Shown: positions 12,432 through 26,100 of the stretch, one piece after another | Layout of the letters: every line of letters starts with the position of its first letter | Numbering within the stretch: the first letter of the stretch is position 1 | NCBI RefSeq assembly: GCF_041260155.1 | Contig: NC_091928.1 | Location: 31,233,388 to 31,297,387, forward strand | DNA from: Ptychodera flava | Taxonomy: Eukaryota; Hemichordata; Enteropneusta; Ptychoderidae | Length of the DNA stretch: 64,000 nucleotides | Direction: 5' to 3' | Made by a program: the position numbers and the translations under genes | The notes under the pieces: generated by a model | What the model was told of the DNA's origin: nothing | What the model saw: only the letters and a program-made list of their open reading frames with translations | Databases searched by the model: none

Positions 12432-15400
12432 CTTTGCGATTCTTTCCAACGGTTTACCTCATGGCTACATCTCTAGATAGAAAGCACAGGAGAAGACGTA
12501 AGAATTTATAAGGGTGTCTTACCTTTGGCCAAATTTCAAAAAAAAAATGTATGTTACCGGTAACCCGAGCTCTCCTATTTGCCTACCCACCTGAACTATT
12601 ATTCACATTTTCAAATATCAAGAATAATTTTGCCAAATTTTTCATGTTTTCGGTGGGTCACACCAAAACATTGGCCACACTGAAATGAATAAAAACAATT
12701 TAAACAGTTCTCGACTAATCTACCTTATTTTCTGAGTGTTTTAATTGAAACATATAATTTTTTCTTACGACTTATTTGGGCGATATTAGCGCAACCAAAA
12801 ACATCACTTTTTGTTTTGAAAGAGGCTTACTTATAGTTTTCAATCACAATAACATATAAACAGCAGAACATTGAATGAGACACCGCCCTCTATTGCCTAT
12901 CTTTGAAACAAACATGTGAGACTTAAACGTGATTTTGGAATGTGTCGTCTTCCATTCCGTCAAAAGACTTAATTGGTCAGCATTTTCCGTTTGATTCAAA
13001 TATTTCTCCCAAACCGCAACGGTAATGAACCATAGACAGTCGCTTCTACAATTTGTGATTGAACAGTAGTGGTGTCGCACAAACGTTACCGGCCGGAGAA
13101 CTAGACCATACGGTATTATGATGAACTCAAATCTTGACTAGATATTTTCCTAGTTGTGGTATATCTACTCTAATCGAACATGCACCCATGAATGTCGGTT
13201 AAATTAAGCAACTGCAAAAACATGACTACTATACATTTTATCGTTATTTGTTTTTAAAAAGCTCAGATAATTTTTGACTGATGGAAGCCAAACATTTGGT
13301 CACTTTGAACGAATTCAGCCAATATGTGAAAAGAACAACACCAGACTGAGTGTAATTTAGGCGCACTGGCCTAAATACGTAGGCCCTAAATCGAGGGCGA
13401 ACGTCCCATGTAGATTCGTCAACGCCGGTTTCAAATATTCACAGGAGTCACGTGACAGGCTGACTCGTTTGCGGTCGTACCTTGCCTCAGTACGATACGG
13501 AAGTGAACAATTGACACACCGGCACTTGATGTCACGGTCACGGTCGATGCGTTACTTATCAAATCAAAATACCTAGGTAACCCAAAGAAGGTCAAGATCA
13601 AGTTTAATGTACGGGTTTTTTTTCGATTGTCCCGCAACAAAAACCTTGAAGTAAAGCACTCGTCTCCGAATAATGGTTTTGGTTCGCTGCCTGAATTTGA
13701 CTAACTTTTAGCCACACTTTTTGACCGGAATATCATTGTTTATTGGCCATTTTAGTCACCCTGTTACGTCATCACCTAACACTCCGACAGTGATCACACG
13801 TAACTAAACGCTTTAAATAGACAGCTCACGTTTCTAAAGTACCGAGCAGGAACTGTTTTGAATTCTTTGTGTGGGTGTACTCTCAAAACAGACGCAATAT
13901 TCCAATAATACAAATGTGTATCAAGGCGTATGACTATATATATAAGATCATGACCATTCGCGTGATGGTGATTCATATACGAAAGTATGTGGCGTACGAC
14001 GTTCATGCCGTCGGTTTTTTAACTTAAAGTTTGACAAAATCTGGTAGTAATACGCCAAGCCACCAAAGAAACAAATCAATCGAGTGCATACACAGAGTTG
14101 TGACGTCACAATATAGCTAGCCACCATATTAATTATGTAAGTTGACATGGTTTGGAGCGAAGAATCAAATTACCATGAGGGAGGGGGTCTGGGAATTGGA
14201 AACTTGTGCTTGAATACACTGACAACGGTATAGTATCAAAACTATCGGCACAGACGACAAATCTCATGGCGAGAAAATCCCGTTAAGCCCGCCTTCCAAA
14301 TGTGTTTACTGTACAGACGCCGTCCTATAATTTCCGGTAAATATGGCACATCTAGCAATACTTCACTGCCTAACCGCGTTATGGGTAATTTTACACTCAC
14401 CTTGTCAATATCTGTCCGTTTTCACCAAAACAAAGCGTCCAAGTAGTCCCTCGCTCTCTGCTATTGCGGTGAAAAGATGTTTTCACCTGCGAAAATATGC
14501 AGTAAATAAATATCACAGGTGGGGGACGTTGAGTTCGCGGTATTCACTTCGCAGTTCAAAGTCTACGACGTCCGTACACCAATTATTAATCAGTAACCAT
14601 ATATTAACAAAATCATTCACCATGTATGTCGTAAGATGGCGCTATTTCTGACAGGAGCTGGCGGATGGATGGCACCTTTGAGTGCAAAATGTGCAAGAGA
14701 CATTTGGCCAAACTGTATTTCCCAGTTTGTTAGAAAACACATTATCAACAGCGACACCAATATCAAAAGACTAGAGATAGCAAGGATCGTTAATGGCTAC
14801 AAAGCAAGATCAGACACTATACAAGAGAATTTTGAGTATGACGTCATACCGTAGATTATTGCTGATAATATATCCGATTATCCAGTGCTGCCGCGTAAGG
14901 TGTTTTTAACATCTACACATCCACTGGCATTGCCGAAACTATAAAATAATAGCAATAATGTACAGCCTCCCGGCAAAATAATGGACTCAAGCAAACTTTG
15001 CACGACGCAATATATTCGATTTAGCCAGGTACGGTACAGATTGTCGTGAAAAGTTTGCCTGAGTCCACTATGGGTCGGAATGGGGTGCATTATTGCTTAT
15101 ACTTCATACAGCACACACATACATGATTTGGAATACAAGAAATTCAGTTGTCAATCAAATATAATGTGTCCGTTATGATGATATTTTTCTCCAGGGATTA
15201 TTATGTATGGCTGTACTTTATTTATAACATGATTAATGATGAAGATGATTTTTGGCCCCGTTTTCAAGCCTAGCCTTTTTTTCACACTCACTGACTGCCT
15301 TTTCAGACTGATTTTTTGTACTTTTATTTGTTTACGCTGTATATCTACAGTCAAGTGGACGTAACATTCTTTTAAAGAGGATGCCTCGCCTCGGGCAGGT

Positions 15401-16758
15401 GCTAGGCTTACCATATCACCATGCGCTGCGTCTCTCGGAAATCTAACATTTTGTCGCGAAATAGAAATTGATTTGCTTTTTTCACAAGACTTTATACACA
15501 GAGTATATTTTCCACATATTATTTCAAAATATGACGTTGTTATCTTAAAAACCGCTGGTATAATTTTGGGTCATAAGGTTGTTGACAGACGCCGATTTCG
15601 CGAATGAAGGGAGCCCTCTGTGTCCATTGTCAATAAACGCACATATTATCTTTGAACAACTGTATCAGTCAAGTCACGGTTACTCTCAAGTACATATATG
15701 AATCATCAAACAACTGGGCTACTTGAATCATATTCAGTAACCCCTGATTTTCGTGGCACAGGTGAACCCTGGCTAGTTCGAATACAAAGCAAAACTCTGG
15801 AATTTTCTCTTGAATCTGGCGTCAAAAGTCTACCCACTACGTCCATGATTGTGGCTCGAATACTGACAGCAAAGACTCTACATTTTCTGCAGAATGGTGG
15901 TTCAAAATCGTGCAGCGGGCAAAATAAAGGTAAAAAATCTACATTTTACAGACATCTTTTGGTCAAAAAGCTACACTAGGCGAAAGTCGGGGAGTCAAAA
16001 CCTCGTTATATTTGTATACCCTTCATGTTGCTCCAGTGCCCCTCCCCAACCGAGTGTTGATCAAAAACGGTTGCGAAATTGTTAGATAAAATTAGGTTTA
16101 TTTTCAAAATTTGCCATTATTGTAATTGAAGCTTCTAAAGGTCAGCTGTTGATAATAATGTCAGGTATTTCCATACAATAATTCTGAATAATGTTGTCAA
16201 TGTCGACAATATCGTGCTAAATACTTGTTGTGTGCCGATATTTGGAGCTTCGCATTAAGTGCCTGCCAACAAAACATATTGTTGGCTTGGAAATATTTAC
16301 TGTCATGTTGGACTTGTTGATTTTACAATTTGAACTAGAACGCCCGATTGATGAACCTTTTTGAGCTCCTTTCCCAACCAATCCCCATATGACCCGTGTC
16401 TGCGGTGGCTAGTAAGGTGACAACCGATTACCAATTGCTCACCGTGTATAGTAACTCAGTGTGCCTTCAGGTCAAAAGCTGTCTCAATGCGAGGGTAAAT
16501 TGTGTTCATAGGCCTTACTGGGTTTTATTGAGAGATAATCTCTTTAAAACATTACATTCCAGCAAAATATGCTTCCAACAGTGACCAACAGAGGCTGAAC
16601 GCAACGTCACGTTTTGTTTCAGTGACACAACATGAACACTCGGCCGTATTCCGCACGAGTAAAGAATCATGCAAACAAACTAAGTCGCCGAGGTCAAATG
16701 GGGACACCGATGTGCAAAACGTAAACAAGCCTCGGTTGCCGTTTAAACTTTGATTACG
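12432..16758. other. Intergenic between the divergent MS4A-like and P450 genes
   Basis: The two genes are transcribed away from each other from this 4.3-kb stretch, so it must hold both promoters. I see no coding series or RNA gene. AGGTCA nuclear-receptor half-sites occur singly at 16469 and 16691 on the P450 side. They are 220 bp apart and not in a paired arrangement, so this is weak. Confidence 0.45.
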
Positions 16759-17264
16759 ATGAACTCGATTTTGTATCGGGATATACGCAGTGTTCTTCGC
16801 CTGAAAACGCCATCGACAAAGGCAGGGTGTCTCAGGACACGAGAAGCATGGATTCGACGCCCCGGCAGGGAACATGAATCATGTGCACGCTACCTCTCAG
16901 CCCGCGGTCCAGACGTTGTTGATGAGCCAACTCGAGAACGGAAAGATGTTCAAACGGTTCGTCCATTCAACGACATTCCAGCTCCTCCGACCAGTATCAT
17001 GGCATCGCTATCAAACTTGTATAAAGCCTGGAAGGTAGGCTTCGCTAAATCCGCCATCGTGTTTATGATGGAATACAGACGTACGTATGGACTGATATGT
17101 CGAAGTGGAAAGGCCAAAGGTCGCTATGCAACCGTCATGCTCTTCGACCCACAAGACTTTGCGAAAGTGATCAGAGAGGAAGGAAAGTACCCAAAGCGCA
17201 CGGACATTGTTGCCATGACAGCAGATAGAGATCATCGTGGCTTGCCTTGTGGGATATTCTCAAG
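16759..17264 (+). CDS. P450 exon 1 (targeting region, linker, helices A-B)
   Basis: ATG at 16759 is the first in the frame (the frame opens on a non-ATG codon just upstream). Residues 1-168 plus two bases; the donor is ctcaag|gttaat. The spliced junction reads GIFSSQGPLW, the usual 'xxGxxW' approach to helix C. Confidence 0.88.
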
Positions 17265-20200
17265 GTTAATCATACTGATGACTAGTGCTGTGATACTTTA
17301 CGATTAGAAAATTCAGAAAAGATTTAGAGGAAGATGAGCCACCCCTTTCGTTGAAATATTGCTAACACGATTGGAACTAATCTGGGATTATTGGATTTTC
17401 ATATTTTTCAAATTTCTCATAAGTGTTGGGTGCCCATGCAAATTAGTTGCAATCGTATTTGCTCGTGTGTTTTTTTCATTCCCAAACACTATTATGACAG
17501 TTAGTGCATTAAAGGTATACAGTCACCTGTAATCTAAATATGCCCTTATATGGTCAAAGGGGTGTTCCTTGGTATTCAAAATACCCATGTGAGGGAGCTG
17601 TTTTTAACAAGCGGCCACCCGCTTAAAATCTGTGAATGGTTAGATTTTCTCTTTCCATGGTAACTATGGCAAAATTGGAATAGGTGACAGTATACCTTAA
17701 ATCAATAGATCTGCACCAAAATGCTTATTTGCTCGTAATGCAAAAAAAGATTTTTGTCTCGCCATTGCTACTTTTGAATGCTGAGAGAAATTTTAAAGCA
17801 CACCTTTGCAACTATTGGATTGTTTTCATGGTCGATCTCTCCACAGAAACTGAAGGAAAGGTTGACGTGACAGCTTTCAAGCGATGCGTGTGTTGACCAC
17901 CAACACTCTCTCTTTTAGTCAAAGTATTGTTAACCTATTGAACGTCAATCCCCTCTTGACTGACTGACTGACTGACAAAGGCGGAATTTGATGTTTGTGT
18001 AATTGTAAACTTAGTTATCCTGAAGTCCGGTACGAACTGCCCTGTGTGATTACTCTTCACAGCCAAGGCCCGCTTTGGAGACACAACAGGAGCGCCCTCA
18101 GCGGTTACATCTTACGACCAACGGAAGTGATAAAGTACACAGAAAGGATAGCAGAAGTGTGTGGAGACTTAGTGAAAACCATACAACAGAAAGTAGACAG
18201 AAATGAACCGATGAACGAACAAGAAATATTCTCAAACTGGTCATTTGAAGGTAAGACGCAACGGTGAAATCTTAAAATTTCTTTTTGTTTTCTACTACCG
18301 GCAAGCACTGTGGGGAGTGATGAAGCAGGTTCTTTGATGGCAGTCACGAGTCTCGGACACCGCAGTAGGAGTAAAGCATATAAAACGCTTGAGGTTTTAT
18401 TGCATAGAAAACGACAAACAGAACAGGTACTCTGAACTCCCCAAAGTAGCTTGAATCTCTGAAACTACAGTGCCCATAAGGCGGGAAAATTGTAGCCAAA
18501 ACAACATGAGAAAATTGCTACAAAGATTACAGCTTCACTCTGATTGGTCCTAAAGTGACTACGTAATGTAACCTGATTGGTCCATTTAACTCAACTGTGA
18601 TTGGTCCGCTCCAGGATCCGCGTTTTGCATCAAGCTCGACATGTATTGTCAATGCACACATTGCATAGAGAATATAAAGAGTCACTCAGTCACGATAAGC
18701 ACTGAGGTTTGACAATTATTTTTCATGAATATTTCTTTATTCTAAAAATCGATAACGAAACGTGGAAAATGTATAGACGAACGCCCAGTAGGAATTAAAT
18801 AACAACAACGAAATGCGATTTAAATATGCTCACGTGGGTGTTCATTTTCCGCAAGGAATCGATCGGCTGCGCTAAGGGATGGACCATTAGATCTTGGGAG
18901 GGGGGTGGTCAAAAACAGAAAAAAAAATTTTCAGAGCAGAAGTTCGGAAAAAAAAATCTTCAAACTAGTTTGCAAAATAAAAAAAAATAAATAAGAAGAC
19001 AAAGGCGTAAAAAAAATCTGCAAAAGTCTTTAAAATTTTGAATTTTTTTTAGATTTTACCGACAGAAAGCAACTTTCTGTATTTTTAGTACATCTTCCCG
19101 GCACATTTTTAATTTTAATTTATACATTTAGAGTGACTGCATCCCTTATACTGGAAGTTGTGATTATCTTATCTTTTCAGGGCTTTTGTATTCTGATCAC
19201 TTGAAAATTATGAAATTATAGAGCCTGTTTTCTACTTGTTTCCTGCGTACAAACCAAGCAGGTACATTAGGTAAAACATTGAAACTATGGTATGGTTGTC
19301 AAGACAGAAAGTTGTATTTGCCTTTTAAGATGAAAACAAACAGATGCAGGCCACATCAGTTTCATTTTTTTCACAGCATTTTATTGCAATGATGAATGCA
19401 AGAATGGGTGAACAAGTAGAAACACGTCAATAATGATAAAACAACATACCAAGTCATTATGTATTATTTTGCTTTTAAAAAGGCATTTTCAATTCTTTTT
19501 TCTCAAAAAACAGCCTCAAAAAACAACAGCAACACATGTTTTAACATTCAAAAATACACTACGTAGAATGCCATCTATCCTACAAATCCCAACACAAAAA
19601 CACACAAAGGGGTTGAACTTTGAAAGTTTCTCAATAGCAAATACTGAATAAATCTGCATGAATAATCGTTTTTGTGTAGCAAATTTCAAAGAAATTGGAC
19701 AAGCCCTTTCAGAGAATACAGATATTTTGACCATGAATGGCATAAATTGCCCTAAAAAGACAAATATTGAAATTTCAATACATCTATACACATCCAATCA
19801 ATTTGGACATGCTGCTACAGAGAAATAGATGTTTTGATCAAAAAAGGGCAAAAATTACTCTAAAAACACAAATATGCAAATTTAACTATATTATTTAGCT
19901 TATTTTAGCTTCTCAGCTTGTCAAAATCAATTGTAAATCATGAGATATGCATGATGTTAGGTGGGGTGAATGTAGGCATTTCACCACGCAGTAGAAAGGG
20001 AAGCCAGGAAACCAAAATAGTCAATTTTCAAAACTATAGGAAGCTACTGAGGAGCAAGAAGACCATGTTTCAGAGGAAGATGTGTAATCCGAAAAAAATG
20101 CTCCCAAAGTGCCACAAATAACACACCATTTTTATCTCTATTTTTCAAAAGCTCCAACAGCAGGAGGGGGGGACACCCCCCTCCTGACCTCCCCCCGCAA

Positions 20201-23046
20201 AAATACTCCCCAAGTGCCACCAAATAACACCATTTTAATCTCTATTTTTCAAAAGCTCCAACGGCAGGACGGGGAACCCCCTCCTGACCTCCCCGTGCAA
20301 AAATACTCCCCAAGTGCCACCAAATAACACCATTTTAATCTCTATTTTTCAAAAGCTCCAACAGCAGGAGGGGGACACCCCCTCCTCACCTCCCCCAGCA
20401 AAAATACTCCTCAAGTGCCACCAAATAACGCCATTTTATCTCTATTTTTCAAAAGCTCCAACAGCCGGAGGGGGGACACACCCCTCCTGACCTCCCCCCA
20501 CAAAAATACTCCCCAAGCGCCACCACATAACACCATTTTAATCTCTATTTTTCAAAAGCTCCAACAGCAGGAGGGGGACACCCCCCTCCTGACCTCCCCC
20601 CGCAAAAATACTCCCCAAGTGCCACCAAATAACACCATTTTAATCTCTATTTTTCAAAAACTCCAACGGCAGGAGGGGGACACCCCCTCCTGACCACCCC
20701 CCGCAAAAATACTCCCCAAGTGCCACCAAATAACACCATTTTTATCTCTATTTTTCAAAAACTCCAACAGCAGGAGGGGGACACCCCCCTCCTGACCTCC
20801 CCCCGCAAAAATACTCCCCAAGTGCCACCAAATAACACCATTTTTATCTCTATTATTCAAAAGCTCCAACGGCAGCAGGGGACATCCCTCTCCTCTCCTG
20901 ACCTCCCCCCCCCCCCGTGACCGCTTGCGTGGCCGCTTGTGGTGCTTGGCACCACATTTTTGCCCTCTTTATCTTCAGACAGCGACGAACTAAAAAAAAA
21001 ATTATAAATCTGAAAATTTACTCTGAAAAAAAAAATTTGCACAGCTAATCTCAATTGGAAAAAAAAAATTTCAGAAATTTACAATAGTAAAAAAAAATTT
21101 CACAATTTCATTGTGACCACCCCCCTCCCAAGGTCTAATGGTCCATCCCTAAGTCAGGCTGATTCCACAGAACGATCAGTGTACAATGACAAAGAAAGAA
21201 GTGGACTGATTTATAATAAATGAGTGTATATAATTGATTTGATTTCAAATTAAAGTCGTAGTGATTATATTGAACAAAAATATTACCGTGACCAGTCGCT
21301 CCACACATTTGCAGTGGTGGGCATTACGCTAAACGGCAAGTTCCATGTCATGATGGTCAGTGACTGAAACTAAACCTGGTGATATTGGCGACAGATGGGT
21401 TGATTTCTGGGTTTCAAAGCGGCGATACATACATGGATACATGGATACATGGATACATTCATACATACATACATACATACATATAGAGAAAAGACAGATT
21501 GACAGACCGAGACAGATTAACAAATAATGTTATTGGAGAAATTTCTCCGTATTTAATTTACGTATGGTGACTGTCCTTCCAGCTGGTGCGTCGACCATCT
21601 TCGGAAAGCGTTTTAATCTTCTCACCGATAATGCAAACCCGGAGGGCGCTGCTTTTATGAAATCTCTAAAATCCCTTACCAGCGTGGCCGCCATGTTGTC
21701 TGTGCAGGCAATGTTGGATTGGAACAGGAAGTACAACACACCAATTTGGAAGAAACACGTCAGACTATGGGATACTATTTTTGAGATCAGTAAGTACCGC
21801 AACCTTGGGACATTAGTGAAATAGTGACATAGCTTTTAGTGTATTGAGTACAAAATCACACCAGCGTAAGCGGAATCTTTCATACGGTGAAGACATGTTC
21901 TCGTCATCTTCAAATACTGTCACCTGTTCCAATTTTGCCACAGTTACCATGGAAAGACAAAATCTAACCAATCACAGATTTTAGGCAGGTGGCCGCTTTT
22001 TAAAAATAGCGCCCTCACATGGGCATCTTGAATACCAAGGAACGCCCCTTTGACCATATATGGGCATATTTAGATTACAGGTGACTGTATACCTTTAACG
22101 AACACGACTTTTCCACACATAGCGGAATGGGAGCGCACTCACCACCGAGTTGGGTACGTGTGAAACCAGGAGAGTGCGAATTAAAAAACACAAACTCTAC
22201 AAGTTTCCTTTAAATTGAGGTTCAAAAGTCTTCATTTTGGCCCAAATACTGGTGTCAAAACGCTACGTTTTCTGAAATATGATTGGTCCCAGTGTCCCTC
22301 CAGAGGGACTGTGATTGGTCAAACCGTGGTGGAGGCAAGAAAGAGGTCGAAAGCCTACAGTTTATGAAACAATCATAAAATAGGCTGTGGCAATGCCCAC
22401 ATCACCTGAAGTGTTCAAGTTGCGAGTTGGCAAACTGCAACTCTGCCAAACCCAGAGTAGATCCAGACTCATTGTTAAATATGTTATATATTCTGCTCAT
22501 GCTCAGGGGTTGTGCTTACTATACGTCTTATCTTTCACCAGCACCATAGCAGGTCATATTTAAGACAATATAGATGGCAAAGATATACAACGTCTTCTTG
22601 AAGCAATAAAATGCCAAGAGAAATGTATTGTACATTGAATTTGGAGATGACAGGTCGCAGTAATAGTAGCTCCGAAAGCAGCAGACGACTCGCTAGACTT
22701 GTTTGCTAAACTTCGAATAATACTTGAAGAATTTAAGCAAACATTTATTGGGAGAGCATCTTAAAGTATGTTGATCTCATTTCAGCTAGGAAATGTATTG
22801 ATGAAAAACAAGAACTACTGACCAAGAAAGGAGACAGCAAGTGCCCTGCAGATTACATCACGAACTTGCTTCGCCAGCACAGACTTACCGACCAAGAATT
22901 GCACTCTAATTTGACAGAATTCTTCCTTGCTGCCACTGATACGGTAAATCGATCGAATATTATCACCTTTTCATTTATTTCTTTATGAATATGTTGTGTA
23001 CTTTTCTGACTCTAGTCCGACTTGTCATTCTTACTTGAAACACAAA

Positions 23047-23119
<73 letters not shown>

Positions 23120-26100
23120 CAGACAGAACTATCAAAGAAAGTTACATGTTAATGTTCTTGTTACACGACGAAGTACTTTTCCGCTGTGACACCAAATTTC
23201 TCTCACAGTACGTATGCGATATTTTTATTGATACTCTGGTCTTCAAGGATATATGTCGTTGGTGTCGCGCTTTCGCCCTACATAAAGATCACATGGCACG
23301 TTTATAACTGATTTTCCTTGCCGCAGAAAGTGCTTTTTAAAGGCGGGAAAGTCTCCAACAGGAAGAAGGTATCTCAAAATATCAAATTCTTTTTTTTACG
23401 TTTTCACAGACAGCAGCTGCTTTAACATGGGCACTGTATCTTCTGGGCCGAAATTCTACCATACAGGAAAAATTACACCAAGAAGTGACTCGGTACGCTC
23501 CAAGAGGTCAGATCATCACCGAAAATACCATGCTGAGAAATCCATGGACATTTTTGAAAGCGGTCGTCAAAGAGACGCTAAGGTACATTATTCCTTAAGT
23601 CCGATGTTTGTAATGTGTAATTTTCCCATCACTGCATGCATTTTCATGAAATGAAACGTGTGTTCTAGCAATTCTATACAACTACAAGGTGAAATGAGAT
23701 GATGATGATGATGGTGATGATGATGATGATGATGATGACGACTATCATCATCATCAATGCCATTTTAACAATACACCTAGTGCGATCGAAATCATAACCA
23801 TTGTCGAAATGTAATTGGAATAACAGCACGTACAGCTCAAAATATATTGACGATCTGAATACCCCGTAGTTTACTTATATTGTCTTCGTCTTCGTTCTTT
23901 AGGCTGTATCCGATAGGTTTTGGTAACTTGCGACAGTTGGACCATGATACTGTCCTTCAAGGATACCACATCCCGGCAGGGGTAAGTGAACCTCCATTTT
24001 GAATTAATCGTGACATCGATGTTCAACGTATGAGTATAATTATGCAACGATGCCTTTATCAGCGGATACAAAGGACGACTATGTCGCTCGTACATTTCTT
24101 TTAAACGTCCTACGATAGCCAAATTCTATCACTTGTGGGGCTCGTTTTAAAGCTGTTGGAGTAAGAAAGATTGTCACTGTCTTAGTTTTTCGAAAACCGA
24201 AAATTTCATTTTCCTCATGGAGTCAACACTGGGGTGGCGGCCATTTTGAATTTTAATTTATCGGTAGATGTTCATTAATTTCTCTAGTACCAAACCATGC
24301 ACGGTGAGGTCTGATTTTTATTCTTGATTTAGTGAGAGAATGGTTGAAAGTTTCATTTTGGAAAGTTTGAGCACAAGTCTAGTTGAAGTCTTTCATTTTC
24401 GAGGTACAAGGTTGAAAGCCCGTTTCCATCTATGCTCTCACACTTTCAGACGCTAATATTCGGCGTGACGTATGTGATGTCACGTGACCAACAAAACTTC
24501 GAAGACGCGCTGGCATTCAGACCGGAAAGATGGGTTCGGAGGGACAAGCTGAACCCCTTCGACGGTTTTAAATCAATACCCTTTGGATTCGGGCCAAGAA
24601 TGTGTTTAGGTGAGTAGATTATAGAGTGTATCGCAACTTTCTACCTTTACTATAAGAAAAATAAGTATATTAAAGCATATTTGTTTGGTGAAGTACGTGT
24701 AAATGGCGTCACTTTTATGTTTTATTGAAAATTACCTATATTTTAGCGCATGTGTGTGAACACGTGAGCTAATGTCGCACCGATGTCTTCTGTCTTTGTT
24801 TGTGTGTGTTTGTGGTGTGTGTCTCAAGAATGCCTTGACGTATTCAAGTCAGATTTGATAGATAGACAGGTACACTGTACCATATGCTGATGGAAAGAAC
24901 TGATTACATTTTGGTTAGTGTGGCTTGTATGTTTCATGCTCATTTGCATAATTAATGATTTTAGAAAAAAACAGACATACAATGAGAACGGCTGCACAGA
25001 ATTGAATAAGATTTTCTTAAAGTGCTGATCACACAAGGATAAAGGTGTGACATGAAAGTTAATTGCCGATTAGCATATTTGGTGAACTTTCCTAATTATA
25101 TATCTGAATTGACTTGATCAAAATTGACCAAACTTGGTATGTATATTGAAGATACAATGATTTAAAGGCTTTTGTTGGCACCAGATTGTCTCATCCGAAA
25201 ATTAACCCACCAGCAGATTACAATTTCAATGGAAAACAAAAGGCTATCACACCTCCATAATCTTCTTACAGACTAGAACAAAGGCGGTCCCAGGGATCGC
25301 GAACAGTTTAACATAATTGAAAGTCATTACCCATATTTACTTCAGCAAATTACAAATTTGCACATTTTATGAACTTTCCTAATAGGGTAATATGACGAAA
25401 TCTGCTATTTACACTGAAGATATTATGACACAACATTATTGAAAGTAATTAAGCATTTTTACTTCGACCAATTCTAATTTGCTTATTTAATGAACTTTCC
25501 TAATGAGCAATATGTATCTGCATTGACTTGATCAAAATTGACAAAACTGGCTCTTTACAATAAAGAAACTATAATGACGAGAAGTCGGTTTCGATTTTTC
25601 AGAACATCTATTACTAATTTTGCTTAGTAAACGAACTTTCCTCATTAGAGACATATATCTGTTTTGGCTTAATTAAAGTTGCAAACGTGCTATGTACATT
25701 GAAGATAGTCAGTACGACATAACAATATTGAAGTCATTCAGCGGTTTTAGTTTCGCTAATAACCAATTTGCATATTGAACGAGTTTCCTAATAAGGAGTA
25801 CATATCTGGATTGACTGGACCAAAAATGACGTATATTGCAGATATTATGATATAATACTGCCAAAAGTAGGTTTTGATTTTGTAAAATATTTTATTAATA
25901 ATTAGCATTTTTAACAACCTTTTCTAATTAGGGATGTATCTTGATTGCCTTCATCAAAGTCGATGAAACCTAATATGTACATTGGAGAAATATGATAAAA
26001 TATTAATGAAAGTGGTTTAGCATATTTACATAAGCAAGTTACAAATTTGCATATTTAACAATCTTTCCTGATTAGGGATATAAGACTTGAGGGACTCCAA

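Noticed and set aside
16469..16696. Two AGGTCA half-sites as a nuclear-receptor response element for the P450
   Set aside because: They are over 200 bp apart with no paired half-site near either, so chance is as likely.
20109..20920. PPNNTILISIFQKLQ repeat protein
   Set aside because: Frame changes between units (period about 101 bp) and it lies in a minisatellite within a transposon.
21329..21523. Met-Tyr-Cys-rich minus-strand frame
   Set aside because: Short (ATAC)n tract at 21427-21482 in a P450 intron.
22996..23307. 103-codon frame with an Arg-Glu run
   Set aside because: It reads through a (GA)n microsatellite in a P450 intron.
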